DNA from: Penium margaritaceum
Lineage: Eukaryota; Streptophyta; Zygnematophyceae; Desmidiales; Peniaceae
NCBI GenBank assembly: GCA_023375785.1
Contig: SZWC01018724.1
Location: forward strand, 1 to 55,532
Direction: 5' to 3'
DNA: 55,532 nt
Below, piece after piece: positions 33,617-44,705 of this stretch. The notes below the pieces were generated by a model, which did not search any database, was not told where the DNA came from, and saw only the letters and a program-made list of their open reading frames with translations. A program made the translations under genes and the position numbers. Positions within the stretch are counted from its first letter, which is position 1, and every line of letters begins with the position of its first letter.

Positions 33617-35029
33617 CTACCCCCAGGGATAAGGCGATGGAGTTGGTGCTACAGCAGTGCTCAAGGCAGACTGCGACCAGCTGGAGCTGTAGAGGTGGTG
33701 GCGTAGGAAGAACTCCCAGAGCTGCTGGTGGAGGGCGTCCAGTGTGCTCTCATCGCCAAGGCACGGCGTTTGTTGTTCGGCTGCGCATGACACTTTGGTG
33801 CAGAGTGGCTTGTAGTGCCACAGTTCCAACACGTGACGGTGCTGGAAGAGGACGTGCAAGACGAGGAGCTGATAGACCCCTTCCCTTTCCCATGGCCGGC
33901 CCGAACCACTCGTACCGGAGCCGCTGCCGCCCTTGCCCTTACCTCGACCACGACCACCACCTCTTCCCCCCTGACCGAGAAGACAAATGGCCAATGTAGA
34001 GGGTGAGGAAAATGAGGTGGAGCAGACCGAGGATGAAGGGAGTGAGGTGGTAGCAGTTGCGACTGCTGCATGATGGATGCGTTTGTTTTGCAGGATGCTC
34101 CACCAGTTTTTAAGGCACTGGACAGCAAAATCCCGTAGGGTACCAATGCCGGATGCAGAGTCATCAGGGACATGCTCAGATGCAAGACGCTTGAGCTTGG
34201 GGGTCTTCACCTCCCTGAAGATGGCAGACAGTTCAGGGATGAGGCCGTTGACGATGGAGAAGATTGCAAGGAGCTGTCCGGGTGCTTCCCTGCCAAGGTC
34301 ATGTTGCAGGCAAAGACTGTGGGCCTAATAGGCATTCGCAGTCTCATCAGCACTCATAGATAATGTTTTCATTTGCACGACGAGGACACTTTACGAGGAC
34401 GTAAGCACCAATGGGTCAGCAGGCGTGGGACGTGCTGTGTCAACGTTGTAGGATCCAATCTCATCACTAAGATCATCGGGTCCAGCACAAATGAGAGCGC
34501 AGACAACATGTGCAGACAAAGAATCGGTTGGAACAAAAGGGGGGTTGGCTAGGGGATTTGGTTTGTGGTAGTATTCCCAAACCTGTTCACCTTGTGCCTA
34601 TGCACTGAAGCAAGATTTCCAGGAAGAGAAGGTGAGGTTAGAGGTGAAATGACGCGATGCTAAGTCAAAGCCAGGCTTGCGATGTGGGGGCAGTGCAAGT
34701 GCTTTGACGGCAGCTGCACTTGCAGCGGCGGGAACGGCGACAGGGTTGGAAGTGAGAGAGCCAAAGGCATTAGCTACGGAAGTGGGTGAATTGGAGATTG
34801 TAATAGTTATGCTAGTAATAGTGGAAGCAGAGGGCGTGGAGCGCAGTTCAGACTGTAGGCGATTGAGGACTAGGTTTCAGATGTGGTCAGCAAATGTTTC
34901 GTGGTCAATCTATTCATTGTGCAATTTTTCATCTGCATTACGCTATGATGCAAGAGCTTCTTGGAGAGTAGCATGCTCCTGCTGCAGCTTTGCCTGCAGT
35001 GTTTCATACTGATCATCATCAACAGGCAT
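33617..35029 (-). pseudogene. Copia gag, element 4
   Basis: Likely starts at the ATG at 35029, 'MPVDDDQYETLQAKLQQEHATL', a Gln/Leu-rich probably coiled-coil start with three in-frame stops soon after. Then 'NRLQSELRSTPSAST', an Ala-rich linker, and capsid-like 'KPGFDLASRHFTSNLTFSSWKSCF' (about 34600-34675), 'QVWEYYHKPNPLANPPFVP' (about 34540-34590), 'QLLAIFSIVNGLIPELSAIF' (about 34220-34280) and 'LKNWWSILQ'. A perfect CCHC zinc knuckle CWNCGTTSHSAPKC lies at about 33787-33830 after a Gly/Arg-rich basic stretch. This is one of the two canonical copia gag knuckles in the window. Confidence 0.85.
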
Positions 35030-36501
35030 GATGAATAGGTGAAAATGCTGCCACATGAATTTTGGCAGAGTTTCCCTTGCCCCTCTGGGCGTGGGAGTGT
35101 ATGGTGGGTGTGGCGCTCAAGGCAATGCTGCAAGGCAATGACCTGAACGCACAATCTTGGCCACACAGAGAGAAAAGGAAGAAAGGAGGCAAGGAGGCGA
35201 GTGTACCAAGCTCACCAGAACTAGCAGCGCAAGGCAAACAGGGTTGGAAGCACAGCTGCTACTGAAGCTGGGATGACTGCTATAGGAGAAGACGTGGAAA
35301 TAATGAAACAGGCGACCCCTGTCGAAGCTGCACCAGTGACGGTGGAGATGGCCATGGCAGTGGTGACAAAGATGTGAACGTGGTGGCCAATTGTCAATCA
35401 CAAGGCTCTAGATGATACCTAAGCTATAGAGGAATGGATGGAAACGACTCCACTAGAGAGGGTGGTGGATGCTGCAGCTGCCGCTGCTGCTACTGAGTCC
35501 GCTATAGTGGCAACCTGTATGGCAATGTTGATTGTAGGTGCTGCAAGAGGTCCCTGATCAACCACAACAGCTGTGTAAGTGTCAATGGTCCTACTAGCAG
35601 CAGTGCTGGCGGGGGCATGTGCAGCACATGCTGTGGTAGCAAAGTAGAGGAGACACCAACACAGGAGACAAGGACAGCTTCCAAAACAGAAAAGATGTCA
35701 TAGGATGCAGAGGAGGCAGCCACAAAATTTGAGGCTGCTGGAGATGCAGCACGGCCAGGAGCGAAAGATCTAAGGGCTGCTGCTGGAGCTGCTGGAATTT
35801 CTGACGTCATCCCACCAGGAGCAGCCGGCCGACTCTGCTGACGTGTCCTATGGACTACAGTAGGAATGACAAGTGATTGAGGAGGAAGCTGGTCTCGTGA
35901 CGGTCCCGTGGCTGGCGCGTTCTGCACAATTGGCAAGTTGTCGGAAGTGGAGTGGCAGTAGGCGGCGTTCTTGGCTGTGTCTACACGAGCGTAATCAGCT
36001 GTGGGGTCGTAGTTTTCTCTGGGATAGTACCCTGGACTATGGCAATGGCGGCAAGACCACACCTCACGCTCTTCCTTCTCCTCAGAGAATGCAACCTCCT
36101 CTTTGATGCGATAACGCTCACGTGCAGCCGTCGGAGAGGTGGTGATCAGCTTCGTCAAAGGCGCAGAAGTCAGGGTGGCAGTAATGGCCGCAAATGCGGC
36201 TGCTACAGAGGTGCACAACTGCTGGGCAGGGGGACCGCAAAGCAGTAAAGCTGTGGGGCCGTCACGCTGCGAAGTGGAAAGAAGCCGAAGGCGGGAGTGC
36301 TTTGGTGCCGCCGTGCTGCAGAGCCGAGGAGCTACTGAGCTGTGGAGCTGCAGAGCTGCAGAGTTGCGGAGCAGTAGATCTGCTCACTACGGAGAATGCG
36401 GACCAGCAGAGCTGTGGATCCGCTGATTTTTGGGTCTGTGTGACTGCGGAACTACGTGACTGGAGTGAGCCGAGACTAGAGTGTCTCGGCTCCATGACGA
36501 T
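35030..36501 (-). other. Leader of element 4, triplet-rich
   Basis: About 1.5 kb upstream of gag. Low-complexity GCN/CTG-type triplets are spread through 35170-36420. A 238-codon minus-strand frame (35502-36218) is Ala/Ser/Thr-rich with a single His/Cys patch 'WSCRHCHSPGYYPRE'. I cannot assign it and think it is compositional. A primer-binding site is not identifiable, although minus-strand GTCATGG at about 36495 has a CA-TGG boundary look. Confidence 0.55.
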
Positions 36502-36991
36502 AGCGCATTCTTCTCGGCTCCTAATACACTTGAATCTCGATTTTTTAAAATCCACAATTTAGGGCATCTTTTTTTTTTTCAGCATGGTTTTTTTGGAAAT
36601 GAATAATTTAGGTGGCACTTTGGAAATCGTTGAACGAAAAAGCTGTATCCTTAAATTCGATGAATTCCCGTCTTGAACACCATTGACGGGTGGTGTTTGA
36701 GGTTGTTTCACTCTGATGTGGCTGGCCTGACGCAGCCTGCCACGTCAGCCTGACAACATTGATGCGCGAGCGCTATCTTTGCACCATTTTGCCTCTTCGA
36801 CGTGGACGTGAATGATCTAGTATGTTTTTTTGGGACTTTTTCTTTTTCCGTTGAACCCTGTTTTAGTCTCCAAGTCCCCATAGGTAATTCATTAGGTTAT
36901 ACTTTTGAAATTCGATGAATGAAAAACTCGTTGAAGAAAATTCACGGAAAAATTATATATAATCGAATATCAAGTGCAGTAGGGTACATGA
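36502..36991. other. Unassigned AT-rich segment between elements 4 and 2
   Basis: No open frame. It contains T-tracts, repeated 'AAATTCGATGAAT' motifs (36655 and 36911), a near-perfect hairpin at 36715-36752 (CTGATGTGGCTGGC pairing with GCCTGCCACGTCAG) and TATATATAA on the minus strand near 36950. It could be a degraded LTR of element 4 (minus-strand ends TGTACCC and CGTCA) or a small non-autonomous DNA element. Neither is proven. Confidence 0.4.
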
Positions 36992-37780
36992 TGTTGTTGT
37001 TTTACTGGTGCATTGCCTCACAAACTCATAATATGACCTCTCGGCTGGTGTACTTGCTTCTGCAAATGACTGACTGGATGGACGCTGATGCCGACAGGAT
37101 GCTATTCGGTGGAGTGGACGTGTTTCTGTGAAGCCAAGCGCCTCTTTCTCCTCCTCCTCGTGATTCTGACACAACACCCTCACACGGCCAGCTCTATCGG
37201 CAGCAACCCTTGGCTGTCACGTCATCAGTAGTCGTAGATAGCTCTCAGGAGCAGTGTGGCTTTTGCCTGGGTTCAGGCAGCCATAACTCCATTTAGCTAT
37301 TTTTCTTGCTGTTTTGGACTGCATGACTACGTTTGCAGCATGGTTATTTGGGTATGGTCCAGTTTTCAGGAAAAACGGACGACGTCCCGATTTGGGGCCG
37401 TCGGGTGTCTGGCAGGGCCCATCCACAGAATTCTGCCAGACAAGATAAAACTAGGATTTTCCTGGTTGGCTGTTTTTTTTTATAGCAAGCCCCACAGAGC
37501 TGAGGTGAGGCAAGAACTGAGAGGGTTCTTAATTAGTTGCTTATTCTTCACTCCTAGCCAGTCATTGCTTCCTTCCAGCAGCGGTTCTGGCACTGACTCT
37601 AGTGCGTGCACTTATGAGTAATAAACCAGAGCTCTCTGACTTAGACTCTAGTGCAGCAGACAAAGGGGGCAGCAGAACCGCTGTTGATCTACATTAGCGG
37701 CAGCAGGAAGCAACAAGCGTGGGTTCCCGCACGGTGCACCAATAACGATACTGCCTCAACCTATGCAGTAGATAGGTTCA
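36992..37780 (+). repeat. 5' LTR of element 2
   Basis: 789 bp, TGTTGTTG to GGTTCA. It aligns with the interrupted 3' LTR and with the solo LTR at 19930-20746. The polyadenylation signal AATAAA at 37620-37625 lies in the segment AGTAATAAACCAGAG; the other two copies have lost it (AGTAAAAAACC; GGTAACAAACC). Confidence 0.92.
37620..37625 (+). promoter_or_regulatory. Polyadenylation signal in family B LTR
   Basis: AATAAA located about 160 bases before the LTR end, consistent with a signal near the R region. It is mutated in the 3' LTR and in the solo LTR. Confidence 0.45.
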
Positions 37781-37784
37781 TTTT

Positions 37785-37796
37785 TGGTATCAGATC
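37785..37796 (+). promoter_or_regulatory. Primer-binding site of element 2
   Basis: TGGTATCAGATC, 11 of 12 matches to the iMet consensus, follows the LTR end after a four-T spacer. Confidence 0.88.
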
Positions 37797-38977
37797 TGTA
37801 GCGTAGCAGATGTAGCAAAAACAGTAGCGCACAGGTTCCTGCCTACGGCGGCGGACCTCCTATACGCGCAAGTGCAGGGGAAATACTGCCGGATTGTTTC
37901 TGGCAGCTGTAACTTGCCTGGTGGCAGCGTTAGAATTTTTCCTATGGCGAGTAGGCCAAAGGAATGTTGACGAACTTTTTCCCCGCAGCTCTGACCCCCA
38001 CGTGTGATGCAGGAAGGTGAGCGGTCGACGCAACGACATCAGACAACCTGCTGGTGATAACGCACGTGGCGACGTCGATCAAAGGAGTGAGTAATCCGCG
38101 GTAGCAGCCGTAGCAGCAGTAGTAGTAGTAGCGGCAGCGATTGCAGCCGCAGTAGCAATAATAACAGCAACAGCAGTAGTAGCAGCAGCAATAGCAGTGG
38201 CAGCGATAGAAGCGGTAGCGACTACATCGGCATCAGCAGTAGCAACGGCCGCAGCAACAGTGGCAGTAGTAGTGGTAGCAGCAACGGTAGCGGCTGCAGC
38301 AACGGCAGTAGCAGCGGAAGCAGCTGTAGTAGCTGTAGCAACAACGATAGTAGCGGGAGCAACGGAAGTAGCGACAGTGGCAGCACCGGTGGCAGCGGTG
38401 GTAACAGTGGCAGCAGCAACGGCAGCAGCCGCAACATCAGATGCCGCCGTAGTAGCAGCAGCCGTGGCTAGTGCTGCGTAGCAGCAGCCGTTGTTGCGAC
38501 TAGTGCATCAACGCCACGATTGTAGGTTGCCGCTACGCGGTGGTGGTGGCAGCCTTGCCACTGACCCTGAGCCCACGGCCAGCACGTCCTAGGGCTCAAC
38601 CCACTAGCCAAGAAGAATACAAAAAATGAGGCAAACACAACAAGCTAAAAATGTGAAAGGGGGTTTTCCCTTCCTTCCGCCGTTGCCGCAAAGGTGACAG
38701 TGCCGTTGCCTCGACTACCAACCTGGCATTGTGAGCAGCAGCGGTAACTGCGCCAACAACCACTATTGCAGGAGTAGCGATAGCAACAATGGTAGCGGCA
38801 GCAGTAGTGGCAGCGACAACAGTAGTGTCGGTGGCCACAACAGCAGCGACAACCACAATAGCATCAGTAGGAGTAGTAGCGGCACCAGCAAGAGTAACAG
38901 TAGTAGTCGCCACAACAACTGTAACACATGCAGTCATTGTAGCAACTGATGCAACAAGAGGAGCAGCAGCAACAACA
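37797..38977 (+). other. Triplet-rich leader of element 2
   Basis: About 1.2 kb. 38100-38500 and 38730-38970 are almost entirely GCA/GTA/GCG/ACA triplets, giving an Ala/Val/Thr-only plus-strand frame (38197-38481) and poly-Ser/Gly/Asn or poly-Leu/Pro frames on the others. No codon bias or motif points to a protein. The 276-codon minus-strand frame 38596-39426 overlaps it and gag and is antisense. Confidence 0.75.
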
Positions 38978-40380
38978 ATGCCTAGCCAGGATGATGCCAG
39001 TGACATGCAGGATAGCTTTGCTAACCCCCGCTGCAGACCCCATAGTGGACCTGCGGCGCCAGGTCGATCAGCTGCGCTAGATGCTTTCCACGACCAGCAC
39101 CACCAGACTGTCCTCCCCGGACAACCTGGTCCGGCTCTGACTAGGCCAGCGCAAAGAGCAGTGTAGCAGTAGTTGCAGTAGTACCAACATACAATCACCA
39201 GTGTCCTAGGGTCCGGAGGTGGTGCAGCCGGCCCCTCTCGGCGCAAGGACTTCGAGTTCCAACAACCAATACTTGATGACACCATCTCGGAGCAGGTGCT
39301 TGAGGCTGGCAGTGTAGTCTGCACACTCATCTTTGCGGCATCGGATTCCAACCGCATTGCCTTGGATACTTTCCTTGGTGACATCGCTGACGACACTAGC
39401 CTCGACCCTCGGCGAGCTTGGGACACACTGACACGGCCTTGTCACGCCTCCAGCCAGGCTGTTGTCAGCCACCTCCTGAAGGAATTTGACTCCCTTTGCA
39501 TGAAGGAGTCTGATTCCTTCACTGCCTACTAGTGCCACACGCAGGATCTCCTGTGCCAGCTCAAAACTGCCACGTCTCTCCCGCTTGTTGCCCTCCTCAC
39601 CATCAAGAATGGTGCCACCCCGGAGTTTACTGACATCTTTGTTCCCTACGGCCTCGCCATACTTCAGGCACTGGTGGTCCAAGACACTCTGATGTCTTGG
39701 GCATACGATCTCTTCCTCAGAGTCGAGGAGGTAGGCAGGGATACACAGCTTCAGCGCGGTGGCTCCTCCACGATCGTAGCCACAACCTCCAGCGGCTCCT
39801 CTACCCCTACCGTTGGCACTCCCTCCTCGGACAGCGTTAAGGGCAAGGGAAGGAGGGAATGACAAGGGTAAAGGGAAGCAATCTTCCTCCGGTGGTGTCA
39901 CCCTAATGTGCCACAACTGCGGCCAAATGTGGCACGGATGGTACACGTGCCCTCTTGCCACTAATGAGGCCCGTGTCATTGCCGCCATGCGCCATGAGCG
40001 TGAGCACCACCTTGGCATCTCTGCTGCTGCCACGAGCACTTTGTTCTCTCCTAGCAGCATTGTGACCACCACCTACTCCACAACGTTCCTTTCCTCCCCG
40101 CAGCCGGCTCTTCAGCCTCGACCCATTTTTCGCCATCTCTCCTCCATCAGCAGCAGTAGAAATAGTATGCTCCACCACAGTCACAGCCGTACATACCACT
40201 GCAGCCGCTGTACTACCCCCAGTCTCAGCCATAATGGAGCTCGTATCCCCCTTCTGGAACTACGATCCAGCATTCCGTGGCACCCGTCAACCTTGCCACT
40301 CGGATCGGCCAGCTAAGGAGCTTCATCATCATACAGCTCAGCATCGCGCCTCCTCCCCACGGAAGGACGTGTTGTGTGAC
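38978..40380 (+). pseudogene. Copia gag, element 2
   Basis: Probable ATG at 38978 ('MPSQDDASDMQDSFANP'). After a frame change, 39218-39532 reads 'RRKDFEFQQPILDDTISEQVLEAG', then 'RRAWDTLTRPCHASSQAVVSHLLKEFDSLCMKESDSFTAY', which matches the W..L...Y...S......L...F..L.M.E..S..... pattern of the copia capsid (UBN2). It continues 'PEFTDIFVPYGLAILQAL' (about 39615-39675) and a Ser/Thr linker. A canonical CCHC knuckle CHNCGQMWHGWYTC lies at 39909-39950, then a low-complexity tail with Pro/Gln/His/Tyr. Stops at 39531 and near 39860 split the frame. Confidence 0.87.
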
Positions 40381-40479
40381 TGCTAGCCGTGAGGTCTCCC
40401 ACTGCCGGACGAAGACTGACCTCCGGGGCAATCTCTGGAACTCCACCTGTCACTCTTCGGAGCCGCCTTAGGATGGCAT

Positions 40480-40950
40480 CGCGTGGTTGGATGACTGGCG
40501 TGATCGTTTTGTGTGTGTCCCGTCTGCCCAGCTTGCGACCTATGTCACTCTTCCCACGTCCTGTTTCGTTGCTCATTGTGATATCACGGCTTTTGTCTGT
40601 GACCCTGATGGCACCTGGATCATTGACTCAGGTGCCACGCATCAAATGACGTCTTGTTGACAGGCGTTCAGCATGCTCGACCCCGTTGGGTTTTTTCACA
40701 GTGTCCGGACGGGGTTCGGGGAAGTCTTGCCGGTACTTGGAATTATTCACTTTCGTGGTCTGACCGGCGACGTCTTCGTGACCGATGTACTGTATGTGCC
40801 TGGTTTGGACTCAGCCTCCTGTCCGTCACGGCTCTCGACTGCATGAGCATGGACTTCCGACACTCCTATGGCATAGGCACTGTCTCCCTCTGCCCGTCTG
40901 GTCAGGTCATATTCCGTGTCGTACATCGTGAAAACCTCTAGCACGTCACC
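40480..40950 (+). pseudogene. Copia protease, element 2
   Basis: Reads DGTWIIDSGATHQMTSC at about 40609-40660, the intact D-S-G active site, then a TGA, 'RTGFGEVLPVLGIIHFRGLTGDVFVTDVLYVPGLD' and SCPSRLSTA with frame shift. In the right frame 'SLLSVTALDCMSMDF' and 'HSYGIGTVSLCPSGQVI' follow, which correspond to the C-terminal protease/GAG-pre-integrase junction. Confidence 0.87.
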
Positions 40951-42440
40951 CATATTCCTTCATCCCTGTCTCCTCCCTTGTCTGACACTGCCCATGTGTT
41001 TTTTACCAGTGTTCTTTCTCCCCAGCACGCCCACCTTCTCTAATGTCACCTTTTCCACGTGCACTCTGATGCTGTCGATAGCATGCTCCTCACGCAACCC
41101 GTACTTGGACTTGATCCCTCCACCTTCTTGTGGCCTTGTCCTACCGAGTGCATCGACTGCGTCCAAGGCAAGATGCACCGATCCTCCTACCCTTTGTCCT
41201 CCTCTCGGGCCACTCACCTGCTGGAGCTCCTCCACTGGGACCTCATGGGTCCTTTTCCGGTCACGCCTATTGTCAAAGGAGGTCAGTATATGTTGACCCT
41301 TATGGATGTCTACTCCCGCTATCGCTAGGTTATTTGTCTCCGGCTGAAGAGAAACGTGGCCTCTGCCATCCGTGCCTCGCACCTTGCGGCCGATCGCAAG
41401 AACAGTGTCTTTGAGCACTAGAACCGCACCATGGCCGATGCTTTTCATACTATGCGTGTTGAGTCCAGTCGGTCCAATGGCTTCTTCCTTGAAGCCATGT
41501 CCTGCATGACTTGGTTATGGGACCGCCTTCCCCATGGTCCCCTTCCCCGGCAAGCCACACCATACGTGTTGTGATGCGGTAAACGGGCCGATTTTTTGCC
41601 TACCCATGTCTAGGGGTGCGTCGCTAGTGTTTGGCTTGCCGAAGACCAGCGGGATGGCAAGCTAGCCCCTCGCAACCGTCTTTGCACATTCGTTGGTATC
41701 TCGCGTCAGTCCAAGGCCTGGCGCTTCTAGGACCCAGTCTGGCATCACATCGTTGAGTCTCGTAATGCCCTATTTTTTTAGGACCTCTTCCCTTGACACC
41801 TCCGTCACGTCCGGTCTGCAACCTCTCTGATCTCGTTGCTGTTGTCTTGTGGGGGAGATACTTGACGCGCTGCCGCCCGAGTCCAAGATTCATAGGTCGG
41901 CCCGCATGCATCCACAACCCCGGCTGTGGATGGCACGAATGCTCCTCCCTTGCCGTCTACCTCGCTGACCAGTTCCCCTGCCGACGATGTCACGCACCCG
42001 TCGGAAACAGAGTCCTCAGCTGATTCACTAGCCCAAACTGACCCCCCGGCTGATCCCACAGGAAGCAGGGACCCAGTCCCTCCTCCAGCCTCCGATACAT
42101 CCACGCCCATGGATCTGTCCGTGTCTAGAAATACCGCAGCATCTGAGTTGGCACCTACCCCCCCTTGCAACCTCGTCCTTGCTAAGAACCGTCTGCCGTC
42201 ACTGGCATCCTGGTGCACCAGGTCTATACCCGTATCTTGGTGGCATCCTCCGGCCCCGTATGCCAACGACTCCCTCGGGTCCTCGCACAAGGGCCCCCCG
42301 TCCAGCCCCCAGCACACCCTCCGACACACCTCACTCCCCTCACACTATTGTGAGCGGTGAGCCCGGCACCAAGGTCCTTCGCCTGACGGCCCTTGGCCTC
42401 TTTGCTCACGACATCCACCCAAACTCGGCCTTAGGCTAAG
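40951..42440 (+). pseudogene. Copia integrase with core deletion, element 2
   Basis: Zinc-region remnants near 41130-41175 read PTECIDCVQGKMHRSSYP (C-x2-C half). The core begins 'ELLHWDLMGPFPVTPIVKGGQYMLTLMDVYSRY' (first Asp at about 41304-41306). At about 41400-41406, 'SHLAADRKN' jumps directly to 'SVFEH' and NRTMADAFHTM, removing the segment that in element 1 carries the second catalytic Asp (SDRGGEF) and most of the helix before the Glu, roughly 40-50 residues. Then 'TWLWDRLPHGPLPRQATPYVL', 'FVGISRQSKAWRF' and a Pro/Ser/Thr-rich linker (41926-42360). It could not catalyse integration. Confidence 0.87.
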
Positions 42441-43566
42441 CTCTCATCTCCCAAGAGCATCGTTGTGTGGTCTCTGCCACCCTGGCCTAGGTCCTTGCAG
42501 GACTTTGCGTTGCCTGTGTGCTGAAGGCACGACCTTTGCTACTAGCACTTGACCCACAGAGCCTACGCGAGGCCCACACCGATCCCGACGTAGACTAATG
42601 GGAGGCTTCCTTTGGGAGGAGCTCATTGCCATCAACAAGTACGAAGTGTACGAGCCCGTGGAGCTTCCCCCTGGTTGCAAGGCCATCCGGGCAAAGTGGG
42701 TTTCGCACCAAAAGTAGAGGTCAGATGGCACTCGGGAGATGTATAAGGCCCGGCTCACCGCCAAGGGCTTCTCCTACGTTGCTGCATTTGATTACGACCA
42801 TATCTTTGCTCTGGTTGGCCGTTTCACCACCAGCAGGATACTCTTCAGCGTAGTCGTACAGCATGGTTGGGAGCTCCACCAGATGGACGTGAGGAATGCC
42901 TTTATTCATGATGCTCTTGACGGTGAGGAGCTCTACATGGTCCAGTCCCTTGGCTTTGATTACGAGACAGGCCAAGTCTGACAACTGCCGAAGGCCCATT
43001 ATAGCCTCAAGCAGTATCCTTGGTGCTGGAACATTGAGATCAGCCGTACCCTTTTGAAGGACGGATTCATCTGCAACACCACAGACCCAGCACTCTTTAT
43101 CACTGCTCTTGGGACTCCCTTTGCTGCAATCCTCGTCTATGTGGATGACCTACTCACCACGTCTCTTGACTTTGCCGTTGTTGAGCAAGTGAAGGAGTTG
43201 CTAAAGGCAACCTACAAGGTGAAGGATCTTGGGGTGGCGCAGGTGTTTCTCGGCATGGAGATTGAGCGTGATCTCATGCACAAAATCATTCATTTGCATT
43301 CGATAGTGTATGTTCAGACGCTAGCCGACCGCTTTGCCGATCTCCTAACGACTTTCCCCAGTGCCTCCACCTCAATGACCCTAGACGGGAAGGCAGAGTT
43401 GAAGGCCACTGATGCCAGCACCTTGGGTACAATGGTGTACATCACGGCATTCCTTTGCGTCATTGGAAACCTCATGTTTCTCCCCACCACCACACGTTCC
43501 AACATTGCCTTTACTGTGAATGTCCTCGCCCAATTCTCACAGTCCCCACACTTGCTATACCTTTGA
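42441..43566 (+). pseudogene. Copia reverse transcriptase, element 2
   Basis: 'WEEAFLWEELIAINKYEVYEPVELPPGCKAI', KWVSHQ, stop, 'DGTREMYKARLTAKGFSYVAAFDYDHIFALVGRFTTSRI', WELHQMDVRNAFIHDALDGEELYM (motif A Asp), 'HYSLKQYPWCWNIEI' and then a long open stretch 43054-43566 with FAAILVYVDDLLTTS (YVDDL at 43138-43152, catalytic pair intact), 'YKVKDLGVAQVFLGMEI', 'QTLADRFADLLT' and a thumb/connection region ending 'TRSNIAFTVNVLAQFSQSPHLLYL'. This 170-codon stretch is the best preserved coding piece of element 2. Confidence 0.93.
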
Positions 43567-44085
43567 TTTGTCGTCCGCGTGTTGCGGTATGTGGTCTCCA
43601 CCCCACGCCAAGGCCTCACATTCCGTCGTTAGCCGTCCGTGGTGGCCGTTGACTATAGTGACAGTGACTAAGAATGGAGCCTAGATGGGAAGAGCCGCAT
43701 TGGTTGGATATTTCTCATCGAGGGCATGACAGTGTCATGGTGCAGCGGGAAGCAAGGGTATGTCGCACGCAACACATCAGAGGGAGACTACGTGACTATT
43801 AGAGTGTATGGCTGTGTCACTTGCTAGGTGAGTTGCGTCAGCCCATGTCATCCATCACCCTGCACTGTGACAACGAGAGTGCCGCTGCGATTGCCAAAAT
43901 GATGGTGTCCACCATGCACGGACAAAGATCAATGTTGAGTATCACTGTATGTATACTTAATTGTATGAGGGTAGCGTTCACGTTGTCAGGGTCGAGACTG
44001 TGAAGCAGTCGGCTGATTTCCTACCCAAGGCATTGAAGCACAACTTGTTCACGAAGGCTGTGAGTATGGTTGGCTTGCTACCCTG
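43567..44085 (+). pseudogene. Copia RNase H, element 2
   Basis: Y-S-D-S-D, stop, 'EWSLDGKSRIGWIFLIEGMTVSWCSGKQGYVARNTSEGDYV' is the copia RNase H core (43650-43800). 'HCDNESAAAIAKM' (43863-43900; consensus CDN.SA..IA.NP) follows, then 'VEYHCMYT' (consensus TKHIDVKYHF) and 'VKQSADFLPKALKHNLFTKAVSMVGLLP' (43998-44085; consensus K.ADFLTKAL). It terminates with TGA at about 44083, about 170 bases before the 3' LTR. Confidence 0.88.
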
Positions 44086-44251
44086 AATGCATGTGGTGTG
44101 ACTGTTCTACTTGTGTGTGTTTCCGTCGCCCATCCTCATGGAACATGTGGTCCGCCTTCTTTCGCTCTTGCACTCAGTGTTGGGTCGTGGAGCATTGCGG
44201 AGCATTGTTTCTACCTTTTCATCAATACTGGTGTCTTTGGATCATGGGGAG
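44086..44251 (+). promoter_or_regulatory. 3' untranslated segment and polypurine tract of element 2
   Basis: Short non-coding stretch after pol. ATCATGGGGAG (44241-44251) abuts TGTTG of the 3' LTR and is very similar to the element 1 tract TCATGGGGGAG. Confidence 0.75.
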
Positions 44252-44705
44252 TGTTGTTGTTTTTCCTGTTCACTGCCTCACTTACTCATATTGTGATCTC
44301 TCCACTGGTGTACATGCTCGTTCAGACGACTAACTAGATGGACGCTGATGCCAATGGGACACTTTTTGGTGGAGTGGATGTGTCTTTGTGAAGCCAAGCG
44401 TGTGGTTCTCCTCATCCTCGCGATTCTCACACAACACCCTCACATGGCCAGTTCCATCAGCAGCAATCCTTGGCTGTCACGCCATCATTTTTCATAGATA
44501 GCTCTCAAGAGCGGTGCAACCGGCGCCAAGGTTCAGGCAGTCGTAACTCCACGTAGCTATTTTTCTTGCTGATTCTGACTGCACGACTGCGTTTGCAACA
44601 TGGTTTGGGTATGGTCCAGTTTTCAGGAAAAACGGACGTCGTCGGGGTTTGGGGCCGTCGGGTGTCTGGCAGGGCTCACCCGGGAAATTCTGCCAGACAG
44701 GACTA
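44252..44705 (+). repeat. 3' LTR of element 2, left portion
   Basis: Matches 36992-37445 of the 5' LTR from TGTTGTTG to CTGCCAGACA-GA. It is split at the site CAGGACTA (44698-44705) by the tandem insertion and resumes at 46888. Confidence 0.92.

Larger units (their letters stand above)
30485..36501 (-). mobile_element. Element 4: truncated Ty1/copia retrotransposon
   Basis: Minus-strand remnant with leader, gag, protease, integrase and the first two thirds of reverse transcriptase in copia order. It ends abruptly at about 30485-30500 inside the palm domain, next to the SINE-like tail; RNase H, polypurine tract and 3' LTR are missing from the window. A clear primer-binding site was not found at the other end. 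It differs in sequence from families B and C. Many stops and frame changes. Confidence 0.85.

Noticed and set aside
35502..36218. 238-codon minus-strand open frame upstream of element 4 gag
   Set aside because: It is low complexity (Ala, Ser, Thr, Pro) in a triplet-rich leader. No domain is recognisable, so I treat it as composition-driven.
38596..39426. 276-codon minus-strand open frame
   Set aside because: It is antisense to the triplet-rich leader and gag of element 2. Its Ala/Thr/Val composition follows from the GCN/GTN repeats.
39206..40072. 288-codon minus-strand open frame
   Set aside because: It lies antisense to the element 2 gag, whose sense strand shows the capsid pattern and a perfect CCHC knuckle.
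40960..41448. 162-codon minus-strand open frame
   Set aside because: It is antisense to the integrase zinc and core region of element 2.
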